NCBI RefSeq assembly: GCF_902459745.1
Contig: NZ_CABPSJ010000002.1
Coordinates: 620,001 to 684,000, forward strand
DNA from: Pandoraea communis
GTDB lineage: Bacteria; Pseudomonadota; Gammaproteobacteria; Burkholderiales; Burkholderiaceae
Length of the DNA: 64,000 bases
Direction of reading: 5' to 3'
The notes under the pieces are model-generated. The model did no database searches and had not been told where the DNA came from. It saw only the letters and a program-made list of their open reading frames with translations. The position numbers and the translations under genes are program-made. Positions 37,190 through 46,666 of the stretch are shown here, piece by piece (positions within the stretch are counted from its first letter, which is position 1; each line of letters starts with the position of its first letter).

Positions 37190-37218
37190 TTGACGAGACG
37201 CGGCGTCGAGACTAAAAT
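37190..37218 (+). promoter_or_regulatory. Sigma70-type promoter of acnB
   Basis: A -35 element TTGACG (37190-37195) and a -10 element TAAAAT (37213-37218) are separated by exactly 17 bp. It lies about 80 bp above the acnB start, directly next to the palindrome at 37168-37186. Confidence 0.75.
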
Positions 37219-37296
37219 CACGATCAAAGTAGCGCCCGGTATAGCCTTGGAGGCCTGAACAGCCTTCCCCCGAAACGCAACACAGCAGGTCTCCCC

Positions 37297-39882
37297 ATGC
37301 TTGAAAACTATCGTGCTCACGTGGCCGCACGCGCCGCGCTTGGTATTCCTCCCCTGCCGCTGACGGCACAGCAGACTGCCGAACTGGTCGAGTTGCTGAC
37401 GAACCCGCCGGCTGGCGAAGCGCAGACCCTGCTCGACTTGATCACCCATCGCGTGCCCGCCGGCGTGGACGAAGCCGCTCGCGTGAAGGCAGGCTTCCTT
37501 GCCGCAGTTGCCAAGGGCGAGACCCGCTGCGCGCTGATCTCGCGTGCCCGTGCGACCGAACTGCTCGGCACGATGCTGGGCGGCTACAACATCCAGCCGC
37601 TGATCGAACTGCTGCCGGACGCCGAAGTCGGCACCGTCGCCGCCGACGCCCTCAAGAAAACCCTGCTGATGTTCGATCAGTTCCATGACGTCAAGGAACT
37701 GGCCGACAAGGGCAATGCCAATGCGCGCGCCGTGCTCCAGAGCTGGGCCGACGCCGAATGGTTCACGAGCCGTCCGGAAGTGCCGCAAAGCCTGACCATT
37801 ACCGTGTTCAAGGTAACGGGCGAGACCAACACCGACGACCTGTCGCCGGCCCCGGACGCCACCACCCGCCCGGACATTCCGATGCACGCGCTGGCGATGC
37901 TCAAGAACGCACGCCCCGGCATTACCCCGGAAGAAGACGGCAAGCGCGGCCCGGTCAAGTTCATTGAATCGCTCAAGGAAAAAGGTCATCTGGTCGCCTA
38001 TGTGGGTGACGTGGTCGGCACCGGCTCCTCGCGCAAGTCGGCCACCAACTCGGTGCTGTGGTTCACGGGCGAAGACATCCCCTTCATCCCGAACAAGCGC
38101 TTCGGTGGCGTGTGCCTGGGCAGCAAGATCGCCCCGATCTTCTACAACACGATGGAAGACGCCGGCGCCCTGCCGATCGAACTCGACGTGTCGAAGATGG
38201 AAATGGGCGACGTGGTCGAACTGCGCCCGTACGAAGGCAAGGCGCTGAAGAACGGCGAAGTCATCGCCGAGTTCCAGGTCAAGTCCGACGTGCTGTTCGA
38301 CGAAGTGCGCGCCGGTGGCCGTATTCCCCTCATCATCGGTCGCGGCCTGACCGCCAAGGCTCGCGAAGCCCTTGGTCTGCCCGCGTCGACCCTGTTCCGC
38401 CTGCCGCAGCAGCCGGCCGACAGCGGCCGCGGCTTCTCGCTGGCGCAGAAGATGGTTGGCCGCGCCTGCGGTCTGCCCGAAGGTCAGGGCATTCGTCCGG
38501 GCACGTACTGCGAACCGAAGATGACCTCGGTCGGCTCGCAAGACACCACCGGCCCGATGACCCGCGACGAACTCAAGGATCTGGCCTGCCTCGGTTTTTC
38601 GGCCGATCTCGTCATGCAGTCGTTCTGCCACACCGCCGCTTATCCGAAGCCGGTGGACGTGAAGACGCACCAGACCCTGCCGAACTTCATCAGCACGCGT
38701 GGCGGCATCGCACTGCGTCCGGGCGACGGTGTGATCCACTCGTGGCTGAACCGCATGCTGCTGCCCGACACGGTGGGCACCGGCGGTGACTCGCACACGC
38801 GTTTCCCGATCGGCATCAGCTTCCCGGCAGGCTCGGGGCTGGTCGCCTTCGCGGCCGCCACCGGCACGATGCCGCTGGACATGCCGGAGTCGGTGCTGGT
38901 CCGCTTCAAAGGCAAGATGCAGCCCGGCGTCACGCTGCGCGATCTCGTCAATGCGATCCCGCTGTACGCCATCAAGCAAGGCATGCTGACCGTTGCCAAG
39001 CAAGGCAAGAAGAATATCTTCTCGGGCCGCATCCTCGAAATCGAAGGCCTGCCCGACCTGAAGGTCGAGCAAGCGTTCGAACTCTCGGACGCCTCCGCCG
39101 AGCGCTCGGCCGCCGGTTGCACGGTGCATCTGAACAAGGAACCGATCATCGAGTACCTCAACAGCAACGTCACGCTGCTGAAGTGGATGATCGCGCAAGG
39201 TTATCAAGACCCGCGCAGCCTGCAACGCCGTATCGCGGCGATGGAGCAATGGCTGGCCGATCCGAAGCTGCTCTCGCCGGATGCCGATGCGGAATACGCC
39301 GCGGTCATCGAGATCGATCTGGCCGACATCCACGAGCCGATCGTGGCCTGCCCGAACGATCCGGACGACGTGAAAACCCTGTCGGACGTGGCCGGTGCGA
39401 AGATCGACGAAGTGTTCATCGGCTCGTGCATGACCAACATCGGTCACTTCCGCGCGGCGTCCAAGCTGCTCGAAGGCAAGCGCGACATTCCGGTCAAGCT
39501 GTGGGTTGCCCCGCCGACCAAGATGGATCAGAAGCAATTGACGGAAGAAGGTCACTACGGTGTCTTCGGCACGGCGGGTGCCCGTACAGAAATGCCGGGC
39601 TGCTCGCTGTGCATGGGTAACCAGGCACAAGTGCGCGAAGGCGCGACGGTCATGTCGACGTCCACCCGCAACTTCCCGAACCGTCTCGGCAAGAACACGA
39701 ACGTGTACCTTGGCTCGGCCGAACTCGCCGCGATTTGCTCGCGTCTGGGCAAGATTCCGAGCAAGGAAGAGTACATGGCCGACATGGGTGTACTCGCCAC
39801 CAACGGCGACAAGATCTACAAGTACATGAACTTCGACCAGATCGAAGACTTCAAGGAAGTCGCCGACACGGTGCAGATGTAA
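37297..39882 (+). CDS. acnB: Aconitate hydratase B (bifunctional aconitase/2-methylisocitrate dehydratase)
   Basis: 861 residues, full AcnB length. The N-terminal HEAT-like domain ([22 protein letters not shown]) is followed by the swivel domain and the three-part catalytic core, an AcnB order distinct from AcnA. The [4Fe-4S] ligands are Cys711 ([11 protein letters not shown]), Cys769 and Cys772 (CSLCMGNQA). Other signatures are [20 protein letters not shown] and [13 protein letters not shown]. It interconverts citrate and isocitrate in the cytosolic TCA cycle, and AcnB can also hydrate 2-methylaconitate. It has a clear promoter with a palindrome upstream and its own terminator. Confidence 0.98.
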   Translation: MLENYRAHVAARAALGIPPLPLTAQQTAELVELLTNPPAGEAQTLLDLITHRVPAGVDEAARVKAGFLAAVAKGETRCALISRARATELLGTMLGGYNIQPLIELLPDAEVGTVAADALKKTLLMFDQFHDVKELADKGNANARAVLQSWADAEWFTSRPEVPQSLTITVFKVTGETNTDDLSPAPDATTRPDIPMHALAMLKNARPGITPEEDGKRGPVKFIESLKEKGHLVAYVGDVVGTGSSRKSATNSVLWFTGEDIPFIPNKRFGGVCLGSKIAPIFYNTMEDAGALPIELDVSKMEMGDVVELRPYEGKALKNGEVIAEFQVKSDVLFDEVRAGGRIPLIIGRGLTAKAREALGLPASTLFRLPQQPADSGRGFSLAQKMVGRACGLPEGQGIRPGTYCEPKMTSVGSQDTTGPMTRDELKDLACLGFSADLVMQSFCHTAAYPKPVDVKTHQTLPNFISTRGGIALRPGDGVIHSWLNRMLLPDTVGTGGDSHTRFPIGISFPAGSGLVAFAAATGTMPLDMPESVLVRFKGKMQPGVTLRDLVNAIPLYAIKQGMLTVAKQGKKNIFSGRILEIEGLPDLKVEQAFELSDASAERSAAGCTVHLNKEPIIEYLNSNVTLLKWMIAQGYQDPRSLQRRIAAMEQWLADPKLLSPDADAEYAAVIEIDLADIHEPIVACPNDPDDVKTLSDVAGAKIDEVFIGSCMTNIGHFRAASKLLEGKRDIPVKLWVAPPTKMDQKQLTEEGHYGVFGTAGARTEMPGCSLCMGNQAQVREGATVMSTSTRNFPNRLGKNTNVYLGSAELAAICSRLGKIPSKEEYMADMGVLATNGDKIYKYMNFDQIEDFKEVADTVQM

Positions 39883-39938
39883 GTGTGAAGCTGGGTGACG
39901 GCGCGGGACTTGCGCCGTCACACCGTCGCATCACGATC

Positions 39939-39979
39939 AAATGGCGTCCGGAGCGTTCCGCTCTCGACGCCATTTTTTT
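39939..39979 (+). terminator. Rho-independent terminator after acnB
   Basis: A 10-bp stem, AAATGGCGTC (39939-39948) with GACGCCATTT (39966-39975), contains an inner GGAGCG/CGCTCT helix and runs into a T stretch to 39979. It lies 57 bp after the acnB stop. Confidence 0.88.
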
Positions 39980-40104
39980 ATGGATGCGATGACTGCGCGC
40001 GCCCGCCGATGGCGTGCCAGGCAGATCATCAGGTGTATTAAACATCCGCAGAAAAATGCCGTTATCTCTCAGACGGTTCGGCATCAATGCCGGCCCGTAG
40101 CAAT

Positions 40105-40159
40105 CCCCATATCTCCTGCGACCGGGATCTCGTGCATCCCCGCCGCAGGAGATATGGGG
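40105..40159 (+). promoter_or_regulatory. 16-bp perfect inverted repeat ahead of lipoprotein gene
   Basis: CCCCATATCTCCTGCG (40105-40120) and CGCAGGAGATATGGGG (40144-40159) pair perfectly around a 23-base loop. The second arm ends 28 bp before the ATG at 40188 and is followed by a short pyrimidine-rich run (CGTCGTCTTTT). It may be an attenuator or 5'-UTR hairpin of the next gene, or a terminator; its role is not known. Confidence 0.6.
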
Positions 40160-40187
40160 CCGTCGTCTTTTATGAAATGCGGAAGAA

Positions 40188-41039
40188 ATGAATCTGAGAT
40201 TACGATATGGTGTCGCTGCGGCACTGCTCTGCGTCCTTCTGGCGGGTTGCGAGGACTCCGAAATCGGTCAGGTGAAAGCCGCCAACGACCCCGTCGACAC
40301 GACGCACACTTACGGCTCGGCATTGTCCGAACGTGCCGCCTGCAAAAGCATTAGTTGGAAAACGTTCAAAGACAGCAGCAATCGCACGGCGGTTGAATAT
40401 CGCTGCGAGTTGAACGACGCCGTCGCCGAGTTGAACAAGGTTCGCGATGCGCAGATTGACGAGATCAACGGCTATCTCAAAGCCAGCAACGACAATCTCG
40501 GGAAAGCCATTGAAGGCGCGGCAGGCGATGCGGCTCGCTATACGAAGCTCCTCGAAGAGAAAAAGGCCGAATTGCGGCAAATCGACGAAAAGAGTCAGGC
40601 CCAGATGGCCGGCATGGATGGCCCTTCGGCGCTGAAGGCGAAGCAGGTGTGGGATGCCTCAAGGGCTTACGCCGTGTCTGAAGTCGAGCGCTATCAGGCA
40701 GAACTCGACAAGGCCAATTCCGGTACAAATACCGCGTCGCTGGAAGGATCGAGGCAAAGCTATCAGCAGCGATATGCCAACGACATCGCCAATCTCCACC
40801 GACAATATGACGGTGTGAAATCCGTCACGGAAGTCATCCAGTGGGCCGTGAAGGACAAGGAGGTCATTCCGACCTATTTCGGCTTTGAGATCGACTCTGA
40901 GCTGGGAAAGAAGACTACCGATAAGTCTGCGCAGTTCCGTGGCTTTCTTCAGCAGATTGGCCAGCACCGCGGGCAGGATTACGTTACTTTTGTAGCACCG
41001 ACAGTCCTCACAGGGATTTCGGCGACGACCAATAAATAA
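40188..41039 (+). CDS. Hypothetical lipoprotein with coiled-coil region
   Basis: 283 residues. The signal peptide ends in the lipobox LLAGC (Cys21). Residues about 75-200 are rich in Lys, Glu, Ala and Gln with heptad-like spacing (DAVAELNKVRDAQIDEINGY, KLLEEKKAELRQIDEKS), so a long helical or coiled-coil part is likely. A Cys pair (AACKSISWK, EYRCELND) sits after the N-terminus. No family recognised. A strong hairpin lies just upstream, and GGAAGAA precedes the ATG. Confidence 0.75.
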   Translation: MNLRLRYGVAAALLCVLLAGCEDSEIGQVKAANDPVDTTHTYGSALSERAACKSISWKTFKDSSNRTAVEYRCELNDAVAELNKVRDAQIDEINGYLKASNDNLGKAIEGAAGDAARYTKLLEEKKAELRQIDEKSQAQMAGMDGPSALKAKQVWDASRAYAVSEVERYQAELDKANSGTNTASLEGSRQSYQQRYANDIANLHRQYDGVKSVTEVIQWAVKDKEVIPTYFGFEIDSELGKKTTDKSAQFRGFLQQIGQHRGQDYVTFVAPTVLTGISATTNK

Positions 41040-41158
41040 GTGGCGCCTCGCAAACGCGGGTTGGCGCCAAATACAATCAAAACGATTGTGGTACGGCGGG
41101 ACTGGTGGCAATTCGACTCCGGCACCGCCCACCCGCGGCCATAGACCTTTCCAATACG

Positions 41159-41704
41159 ATGATCAAAGAGAACATGTGCGCACTTGCCTTCGTCGCGCTA
41201 GGCCTGCTGAGCCAAGCCTCGAAGGCGACGGCTTTCGAGGCTTGGGGCTTCGTTGGCGGCAACAAGAAGGAGGACGTATTGCGCGAAGCCAAAGCTCGCG
41301 GCGACACGCTCGACGAGAAGCCTGGAGGCGTGTTCATTCATCGGCGTGACCCCAATACGGGCGCGCTGGACACTTACCATTTGGTGTTCTGTACCACAGG
41401 TCTTTCGCTGGTCTCGAAGTCCCTCACTTTTACAGCCGCAAATTACGCAAACGAGCAATACGCTCTGGTAAAACAGTACGGAAGTCCCACAGTGACCGCG
41501 ACAGATCAGTCCATCACGAATCCAGCAGGGACATGGGAATGGAGGGAAATCAAAAGCATCTGGCAGGGCCAGGCGGAGGAAATCCGGATGATTCTCACGG
41601 TACCGACAGGCGACTCTGCCAAACTCGGGCTAGTGCCGGGCATGAGTATCGTTCATAGCAATGAATCCGGATGCAAGCCTCACGAACTTTCGCGCAGTGA
41701 ATAA
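41159..41704 (+). CDS. Exported hypothetical protein
   Basis: 181 residues from ATG 41159 (MIKENMCALAFVALGLLSQASKATAFEAWGF), whose first 25 residues look like a signal peptide. The mature part has a pattern of strands with two Cys residues (VFCTTGLSL and SGCKPHEL), possibly joined by a disulfide. No family recognised. It is 119 bp after the lipoprotein gene on the same strand and may be co-transcribed. The ATG at 41105 is an alternative but would put residues before the signal. Confidence 0.65.
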   Translation: MIKENMCALAFVALGLLSQASKATAFEAWGFVGGNKKEDVLREAKARGDTLDEKPGGVFIHRRDPNTGALDTYHLVFCTTGLSLVSKSLTFTAANYANEQYALVKQYGSPTVTATDQSITNPAGTWEWREIKSIWQGQAEEIRMILTVPTGDSAKLGLVPGMSIVHSNESGCKPHELSRSE

Positions 41705-41905
41705 GTGATTGGCCGCACCTGGGCGGATCTACCTTTCGAATCGGCTATCCGCCATCGATTGGTTTCTTATCCATCCGAATCTTTTTGCCCTCATCGGCCT
41801 GTTGACCGCTTGCGGGGCGATGGCGCCAATCCCATATCACCGTGCTGCGACCTATTACGACCGCAGCACGTTCGTTGATGCTACTTGTGCACAACGGACG
41901 GCAAA

Positions 41906-43144
41906 TCAATCGTAAGCCCGCGCGTCCTCGACCAGTTTCCCATCGGTCGGCAGTGTCCCGGCGGCGACAAAATCGACCTCGCCGCGCAACCGGGTCACAT
42001 CCCGGAGTGTTTCCTGCACGCGCGCAGCCAGCCCTTCGGGCGGTGCGGCGTTCGTCTCGCAAATCAGCCGCATCCGATCGTCGCCAATCCGCCCTTCCAC
42101 TCGCAGCCGCAGGCGAACCAACTCCGGATACCGCTTGCCGATCTCGCCGATCTGCCCTGGGTGCACAAACATACCGCGCACCTTGACCGTCTGATCGGCG
42201 CGGCCGAGCCAGCCTTTGAGCCGCATATTGGTGCGCCCGCACGGGCTGATTCCCGCCTCTACCGCCGACAGATCCCCCGTCGCGAAACGAATCAACGGAT
42301 AGTCCGGATTGAAGTTCGTGACCACGACCTCACCGATCTCACCGTCCGGCACCGGTTTCGTGCCACCCGGCTCCACCAGCTCCACCAGCACGTTCTCGTC
42401 GACGATCAATCCCGCCTGTGCGTCGCTCTCGAACGCGATCAATCCCAGATCGGCCGTGCCATACAATTGCCGTGCCGTAATGCCGCGCGTCTTGAACCAA
42501 TCGCGTAACGATGGCGGTAATGCCTCGCCCGAGAGCGTCGCCCGACGAATGCAGCCGATATCCGCTCCGGCCGCCTCGCTCTTCTCGATCAATATCTTCA
42601 GAAACGACGGCGTCCCGGCATACGCCACGGGTTGCAGATGACGAATCGCGGCAAGCTGCATCTCCGTCTGCCCGACCCCGGCCGGAAATACGCAGCATCC
42701 CAGCCGGGCAGCGCCCGTCTCGATCATCATCCCGGCCGGCGTGAAGTGATACGAGTACGTGTTATAGACCAGATCGCCCGCGCGCAAGCCCGCGGCAAAC
42801 ATGGCACGCGCAAAGCGCCACCAGTCACTGCCGCGGCCGTCCGGCTCGTAGATCGGACCGGGCGACTGGTACACGTGCGCCAGACCGCCCAGGGGCGTTG
42901 CGTTCATCCCGCCGAACGGAGGGCGGCGCACCTGATACGCCGACAGATCCGACTTGCGCGTCACAGGCAGGCAGGCCAGTGCATCGCGCGAGCCGATGTC
43001 CTTCGCATCGACGTTGCCCAGCACCTGCGTGAAATACGGCGCGTGCGTCTGCGCATGCGACACGTGCGCCGGCAACGCCGCCAGCAGTGCCTTCTCGCGA
43101 ACCTCCGGCGCACGGGTTTCCAGCGTGTCGAAGTAATCGTTCAT
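41906..43144 (-). CDS. Phenylacetate-CoA ligase-like (PaaK family) AMP-forming ligase
   Basis: 412 residues from ATG 43144 (MNDYFDTLETRAPEVREKAL). The PaaK-type adenylate-forming fold shows ligand segments AYAGTPSFLKILIEK, QLYGTADLGLIAFES and FATGDLSAVEAG with the adenylation Asp, then GRADQTVKVRGMFVHPGQ and a C-terminal subdomain. The Ser/Thr-rich phosphate loop near residue 80-90 (YQSPGPIYEP) is weaker than in PaaK. It would activate an aromatic or short carboxylic acid as its CoA thioester. It is the last gene of the six-gene acyl-CoA synthetase/Liv operon. Confidence 0.85.
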   Translation of the reverse strand: MNDYFDTLETRAPEVREKALLAALPAHVSHAQTHAPYFTQVLGNVDAKDIGSRDALACLPVTRKSDLSAYQVRRPPFGGMNATPLGGLAHVYQSPGPIYEPDGRGSDWWRFARAMFAAGLRAGDLVYNTYSYHFTPAGMMIETGAARLGCCVFPAGVGQTEMQLAAIRHLQPVAYAGTPSFLKILIEKSEAAGADIGCIRRATLSGEALPPSLRDWFKTRGITARQLYGTADLGLIAFESDAQAGLIVDENVLVELVEPGGTKPVPDGEIGEVVVTNFNPDYPLIRFATGDLSAVEAGISPCGRTNMRLKGWLGRADQTVKVRGMFVHPGQIGEIGKRYPELVRLRLRVEGRIGDDRMRLICETNAAPPEGLAARVQETLRDVTRLRGEVDFVAAGTLPTDGKLVEDARAYD

Positions 43145-43217
43145 ATTGACGGAAATACGTTGAGGATTAACAGTCAGCCACTCATTCGATCTCGCAAACA
43201 CGCAAGCGCGCAATTGC

Positions 43218-44030
43218 TCAGGCGATCCAGCGCTTGCGCCGTCGATAGCTCTTGACGTTTCGGAAGCTCCCGGCGCTACTGGCGCCGTCCTTGGCAATTC
43301 CCAGGTAGAACTCCTTGACGTCCTCGTTATCGCGCAGCGACGCCGCATCGCCGTCCATCACCACCCGGCCGTTTTCGAGGATGTAGCCATAGTCCGCGTA
43401 ACGCAGCGCCGCCATCGTGTTCTGTTCGGCCAGCAGGAAGCTGACGTTCTCGCGCTGGTTCAGGTCGCGCACGATGGCAAAGATCTCTTCCACGATCTGC
43501 GGCGCGAGCCCCATCGACGGCTCGTCGAGCAATATCATCGACGGCTGCGCCATCATGGCGCGCCCGATCGCGCACATCTGCTGTTCGCCGCCCGACGTGT
43601 AACCCGCTTGCGATTTGCGGCGCGTCTTCAGGCGCGGGAAGTAGGCATAGATGCGTTCCAGCGCATGCTGCTGGGCACTGCGCGACGCATGCCGCACATA
43701 ACCGCCCGTCAGCAAATTCTCTTCAATGGTCAAATGCCCGAAGCAGTGACGGCCTTCCATCACCTGAATCACCCCGCGCTTGACCAGACCGTTCGGCGTG
43801 AGCTTCTCGACCCGCTCGCCGCGATAGTCGATCGTGCCCTTCGTGACCTCGCCGCGCTCGGCGTGAAGCAGGTTCGAAATCGCCTTGAGCGTCGTACTCT
43901 TGCCCGCCCCGTTGGCCCCGAGCAACGCCACGATCTTGCCCTCCGGCACGATCAGCGACACCCCCTTGAGCACGAGAATGACGTGGTCGTAAATGACTTC
44001 GATATTGTTGACGCGCAAACTCGCTTCCAT
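43218..44030 (-). CDS. Branched-chain-type ABC transporter ATPase (LivF-like)
   Basis: 270 residues from ATG 44030 (MEASLRVNNIEVIYDHVILV), which has GGAG six bases ahead. Walker A GANGAGKST, signature YTSGGEQQMCAIGRA and Walker B MILLDEPSMGLAP are intact. The Arg-rich C-terminal extension (RNVKSYRRRKRWIA) is longer than in LivF itself but is common in Liv systems near CoA ligases. It pairs with the LivG-like ATPase at 47634. An upstream ATG at 44063 is a weaker start. Confidence 0.92.
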   Translation of the reverse strand: MEASLRVNNIEVIYDHVILVLKGVSLIVPEGKIVALLGANGAGKSTTLKAISNLLHAERGEVTKGTIDYRGERVEKLTPNGLVKRGVIQVMEGRHCFGHLTIEENLLTGGYVRHASRSAQQHALERIYAYFPRLKTRRKSQAGYTSGGEQQMCAIGRAMMAQPSMILLDEPSMGLAPQIVEEIFAIVRDLNQRENVSFLLAEQNTMAALRYADYGYILENGRVVMDGDAASLRDNEDVKEFYLGIAKDGASSAGSFRNVKSYRRRKRWIA

Positions 44031-44127
44031 GCATAACTCCGGAATCGATGCTGCCGGGTTCATCCACCGGCCATGGTTCGTCAGCCTTCGCCCACGTGGC
44101 GCGCTGCCACGCGGGCGAAGGCGTCGA

Positions 44128-45453
44128 TTACATCTTGTAGCAGGCGGGCGTCATCCCCTTCTCTTTGGCGTACTGCTTGGCCGAGGCCTCGAAAAGCGGG
44201 TGAATCAGACGCCGGTTACCCTCGATCCAGTCCGACACGAGCACCCACTTGGCGCCGTCCCATTGCTGGATGCGCACCTTGCCCGATCCCTCGTGATCCT
44301 CGCAGCTCGTCTTGATGTCGGGCAGCAGGCCGGTCGCGCCCAGCGCCTTGAGCCGGGCGGCGTCGATATTCAGGTTCTCGAGCGCCCAGCGCACCTGCAC
44401 CGGCGTCATGACCTTGCCCTTACCGAACTTGTTCTGCGCCGTGTTGAGCGCCTCGACCGTCGCCACCGCCGCCGAAACACCACGGTTGTACAGCACCGAG
44501 CCGACCTTCGACGGGTCTTGCATGTTGCCCTTGCCCGCGCCGTAGACCACCTTCTCGATGTCGGCGATGACTGGCACCTGCTTGCCTGCCACGTTCCACG
44601 TCGCGCTCATGTATCCCTTGGCCGCCGGGCCCGCCGGAATCGTGTCTTCTTCGGAGCCGGCCCACCAGCTACCGACGATCTTCTCGCGCGGATAGCCGAC
44701 CTTTTGCGCGGCCTTGAGCGCCGTCTGGTTCATCACGCCCCAGCCCCAGAACACCACGTAGTCGGGATTCTCCTGACGAATACGCAGCCATTGCGCACCC
44801 TGTTCGTTACCTGGGTGCGCGACCGGAATCTCGATGAGGTTGAACTTGTTGATCTTCGACTCCGCCTGCATCGCGACGATCGGCTCCTTGCCATAGGCCG
44901 AGTCGTGATACAGAAAGACGATCTTCTTGCCGTTGAGCGACCCGCCGTTCTTGCTCGCGAGGAACTTGATGATGGCCGACGCCTGCATCTGATACGTCGT
45001 CACCAGCGGGAATGCCCAAGGAAACACCGTGCCATCCACGGCATCGGTGCGGCCATAGCCCATCATCACCAGCGGCACCTGATCGGTTGCCGTCTTGTCG
45101 ATCAGCGCGTAGGAAATCCCCGTCGCCATGACGTGATACGCCGTGCCCTTGGTGACCGGGTTCTTGCCCTTGAGACGTTCATAGCACTCCACGCCCTTGG
45201 CGTTGTTGTACTCGGTCTCGCACTCCTCCCACGTCAGCTTGACGCCGTTGACGCCACCATTCTTCAGATTCACGTATTGCAGATAGTCGATGAAACCGCC
45301 GTAGAACGATTGCCCGTTCGCGCCATATGGCCCGACCCGATAGTCGGCAAGGGCGATGAACTGGTCGTTCGATTGCGCGAACGATGCGCCCACGCTCCCG
45401 ATGCCGAGCACGAGCGCCGTACCCAACGAGACCGCCAAGTTTTTCGTGTTCAT
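44128..45453 (-). CDS. ABC transporter substrate-binding protein (Liv type)
   Basis: 441 residues with a signal peptide (MNTKNLAVSLGTALVLGIGSVGASFAQ). The type I periplasmic-binding fold is of the branched-chain amino acid/amide group: QFIALADYRVGPYGANGQSFY, GGVNGVKLTWEECETEYN, VVFWGWGVMNQTALKAAQ. Large size and Cys residues (CETEYN, VECYERL, TSCEDH, PACYKM) are typical for the subgroup found with acyl-CoA or PaaK ligases. The ligand is probably an aromatic or aliphatic acid, not an amino acid (inference). It is encoded between LivM and LivF. Confidence 0.93.
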   Translation of the reverse strand: MNTKNLAVSLGTALVLGIGSVGASFAQSNDQFIALADYRVGPYGANGQSFYGGFIDYLQYVNLKNGGVNGVKLTWEECETEYNNAKGVECYERLKGKNPVTKGTAYHVMATGISYALIDKTATDQVPLVMMGYGRTDAVDGTVFPWAFPLVTTYQMQASAIIKFLASKNGGSLNGKKIVFLYHDSAYGKEPIVAMQAESKINKFNLIEIPVAHPGNEQGAQWLRIRQENPDYVVFWGWGVMNQTALKAAQKVGYPREKIVGSWWAGSEEDTIPAGPAAKGYMSATWNVAGKQVPVIADIEKVVYGAGKGNMQDPSKVGSVLYNRGVSAAVATVEALNTAQNKFGKGKVMTPVQVRWALENLNIDAARLKALGATGLLPDIKTSCEDHEGSGKVRIQQWDGAKWVLVSDWIEGNRRLIHPLFEASAKQYAKEKGMTPACYKM

Positions 45454-45534
45454 GCTGTGTCTCCATCTGTGGTTTTATTCATGGCAAAACGTGTCTGGCA
45501 GCGCGCAACTCCCGGTGCACGAGCCAGCCGAATC

Positions 45535-46611
45535 TCAATGCGGGAAGGGCCAGATGCGCAGCTTCTCCTTAGCAATCTGCCAAAGCCGCGCCAGCCCGTG
45601 CGGTTCGACAATCAGGAAAAAGATGATGAGACCGCCAAAGACCATCAACTGGATATGCGAGACGGTGGCGTTGGTGAACGGCAAATGCAGGAACGTGGCG
45701 ATCGCGGGCAACGTGCTGTCGAGCAGAATCGGCAGCAGCAGAATGAAGGCCGCCCCCAGAAAGCTGCCGAGAATGCTGCCGACGCCGCCGATGATGATCA
45801 TGAACAGGATACGAAAGGACAGATCGAGCGAAAAGCCATCCGGTTCGACCGAACCAAGGTAGCAGTAGGCGTAGAGCGCGCCGGCCACGCCGCAATAGAA
45901 CGAACTCACCGCGAAGGCCAGCAGTTTGACGCGCATTAGCGGAATGCCGATGACTTCGGCAGCAACGTCCATGTCGCGCACCGCCATCCAGGCGCGGCCG
46001 ATGTGGGAGCGCACCAGATTCTTCGCCACAAGCGCCATGACGGTCACGACACCCAGCACGAACAGGTATTTGCGCACCGGCGTGTCGACGTCCACGCCAA
46101 GAATGGAGATCTTCTGCGCGGTAATCACGCCCGACGAACTATTGTTCGAGAGCCACGGAAACTTCGTCAGCACCCACAGCACGAAGAACTGCGCCGCAAG
46201 CGTGGCGACCGCCAGATAGAAGCCCTTGATGCGCAAGGACGGCAGACCGAACGCAATGCCGACGAGTGCCGCGCAAACACCCCCGAGGGCGAACGACGCA
46301 AGAATCGGCATGCCTTCGATGCGCAATTGAAAGTTATACGACGCGTACGCGCCGACTGCCATGAACGCTGCCGTGCCCAGCGACAGTTGCCCGGCGTAGC
46401 CCGTCAGAAGATTGAGCCCCAGCGCGGCGAGCGAGAACACGAGAAAGGGCACCAGAATCGCCGTCAGCCAATACTCGGTGGCAATCCACGGCAGCACGCC
46501 GAACGCAATGGCGAGCACGGTGCACACGGCAACCCGGTCCTGCCGGATCGGGAAAATCTGACTGTCGGCTTCGTAAGATGTCTTGAACTGCCCAGCTTCG
46601 CGATAGAACAT
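45535..46611 (-). CDS. Branched-chain-type ABC permease (LivM-like)
   Basis: 358 residues from ATG 46611 (MFYREAGQFKTSYEADSQIF). About eight to nine membrane helices, with the LivM signature GLNLLTGYAGQLSLGTAAFMAVGAY read in parts and the EAA-like loop RDMDVAAEVIGIPLMRVKLLAF. It makes the channel together with LivH. An upstream in-frame stretch has Cys/Ser-rich non-membrane sequence and was not used. Its start is 56 bp after the LivH stop. Confidence 0.92.
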   Translation of the reverse strand: MFYREAGQFKTSYEADSQIFPIRQDRVAVCTVLAIAFGVLPWIATEYWLTAILVPFLVFSLAALGLNLLTGYAGQLSLGTAAFMAVGAYASYNFQLRIEGMPILASFALGGVCAALVGIAFGLPSLRIKGFYLAVATLAAQFFVLWVLTKFPWLSNNSSSGVITAQKISILGVDVDTPVRKYLFVLGVVTVMALVAKNLVRSHIGRAWMAVRDMDVAAEVIGIPLMRVKLLAFAVSSFYCGVAGALYAYCYLGSVEPDGFSLDLSFRILFMIIIGGVGSILGSFLGAAFILLLPILLDSTLPAIATFLHLPFTNATVSHIQLMVFGGLIIFFLIVEPHGLARLWQIAKEKLRIWPFPH

Positions 46612-46666
46612 GTATGGCCTCTGCGATGAATGCGTGCGCGTACGTCCCGAGTGGAATACCGGCGGC

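Noticed and set aside
36679-39921. 1080-residue open frame on the minus strand opposite acnB
   Set aside because: It is the antisense shadow of acnB created by GC-rich third-codon positions. It has Arg/His/Asp-rich composition, no domain, and acnB on the other strand is certain.
43993-45939. 648-residue plus-strand frame opposite the Liv binding protein
   Set aside because: Antisense shadow with low-complexity Arg/His-rich sequence; the minus-strand gene has a signal peptide and family motifs.
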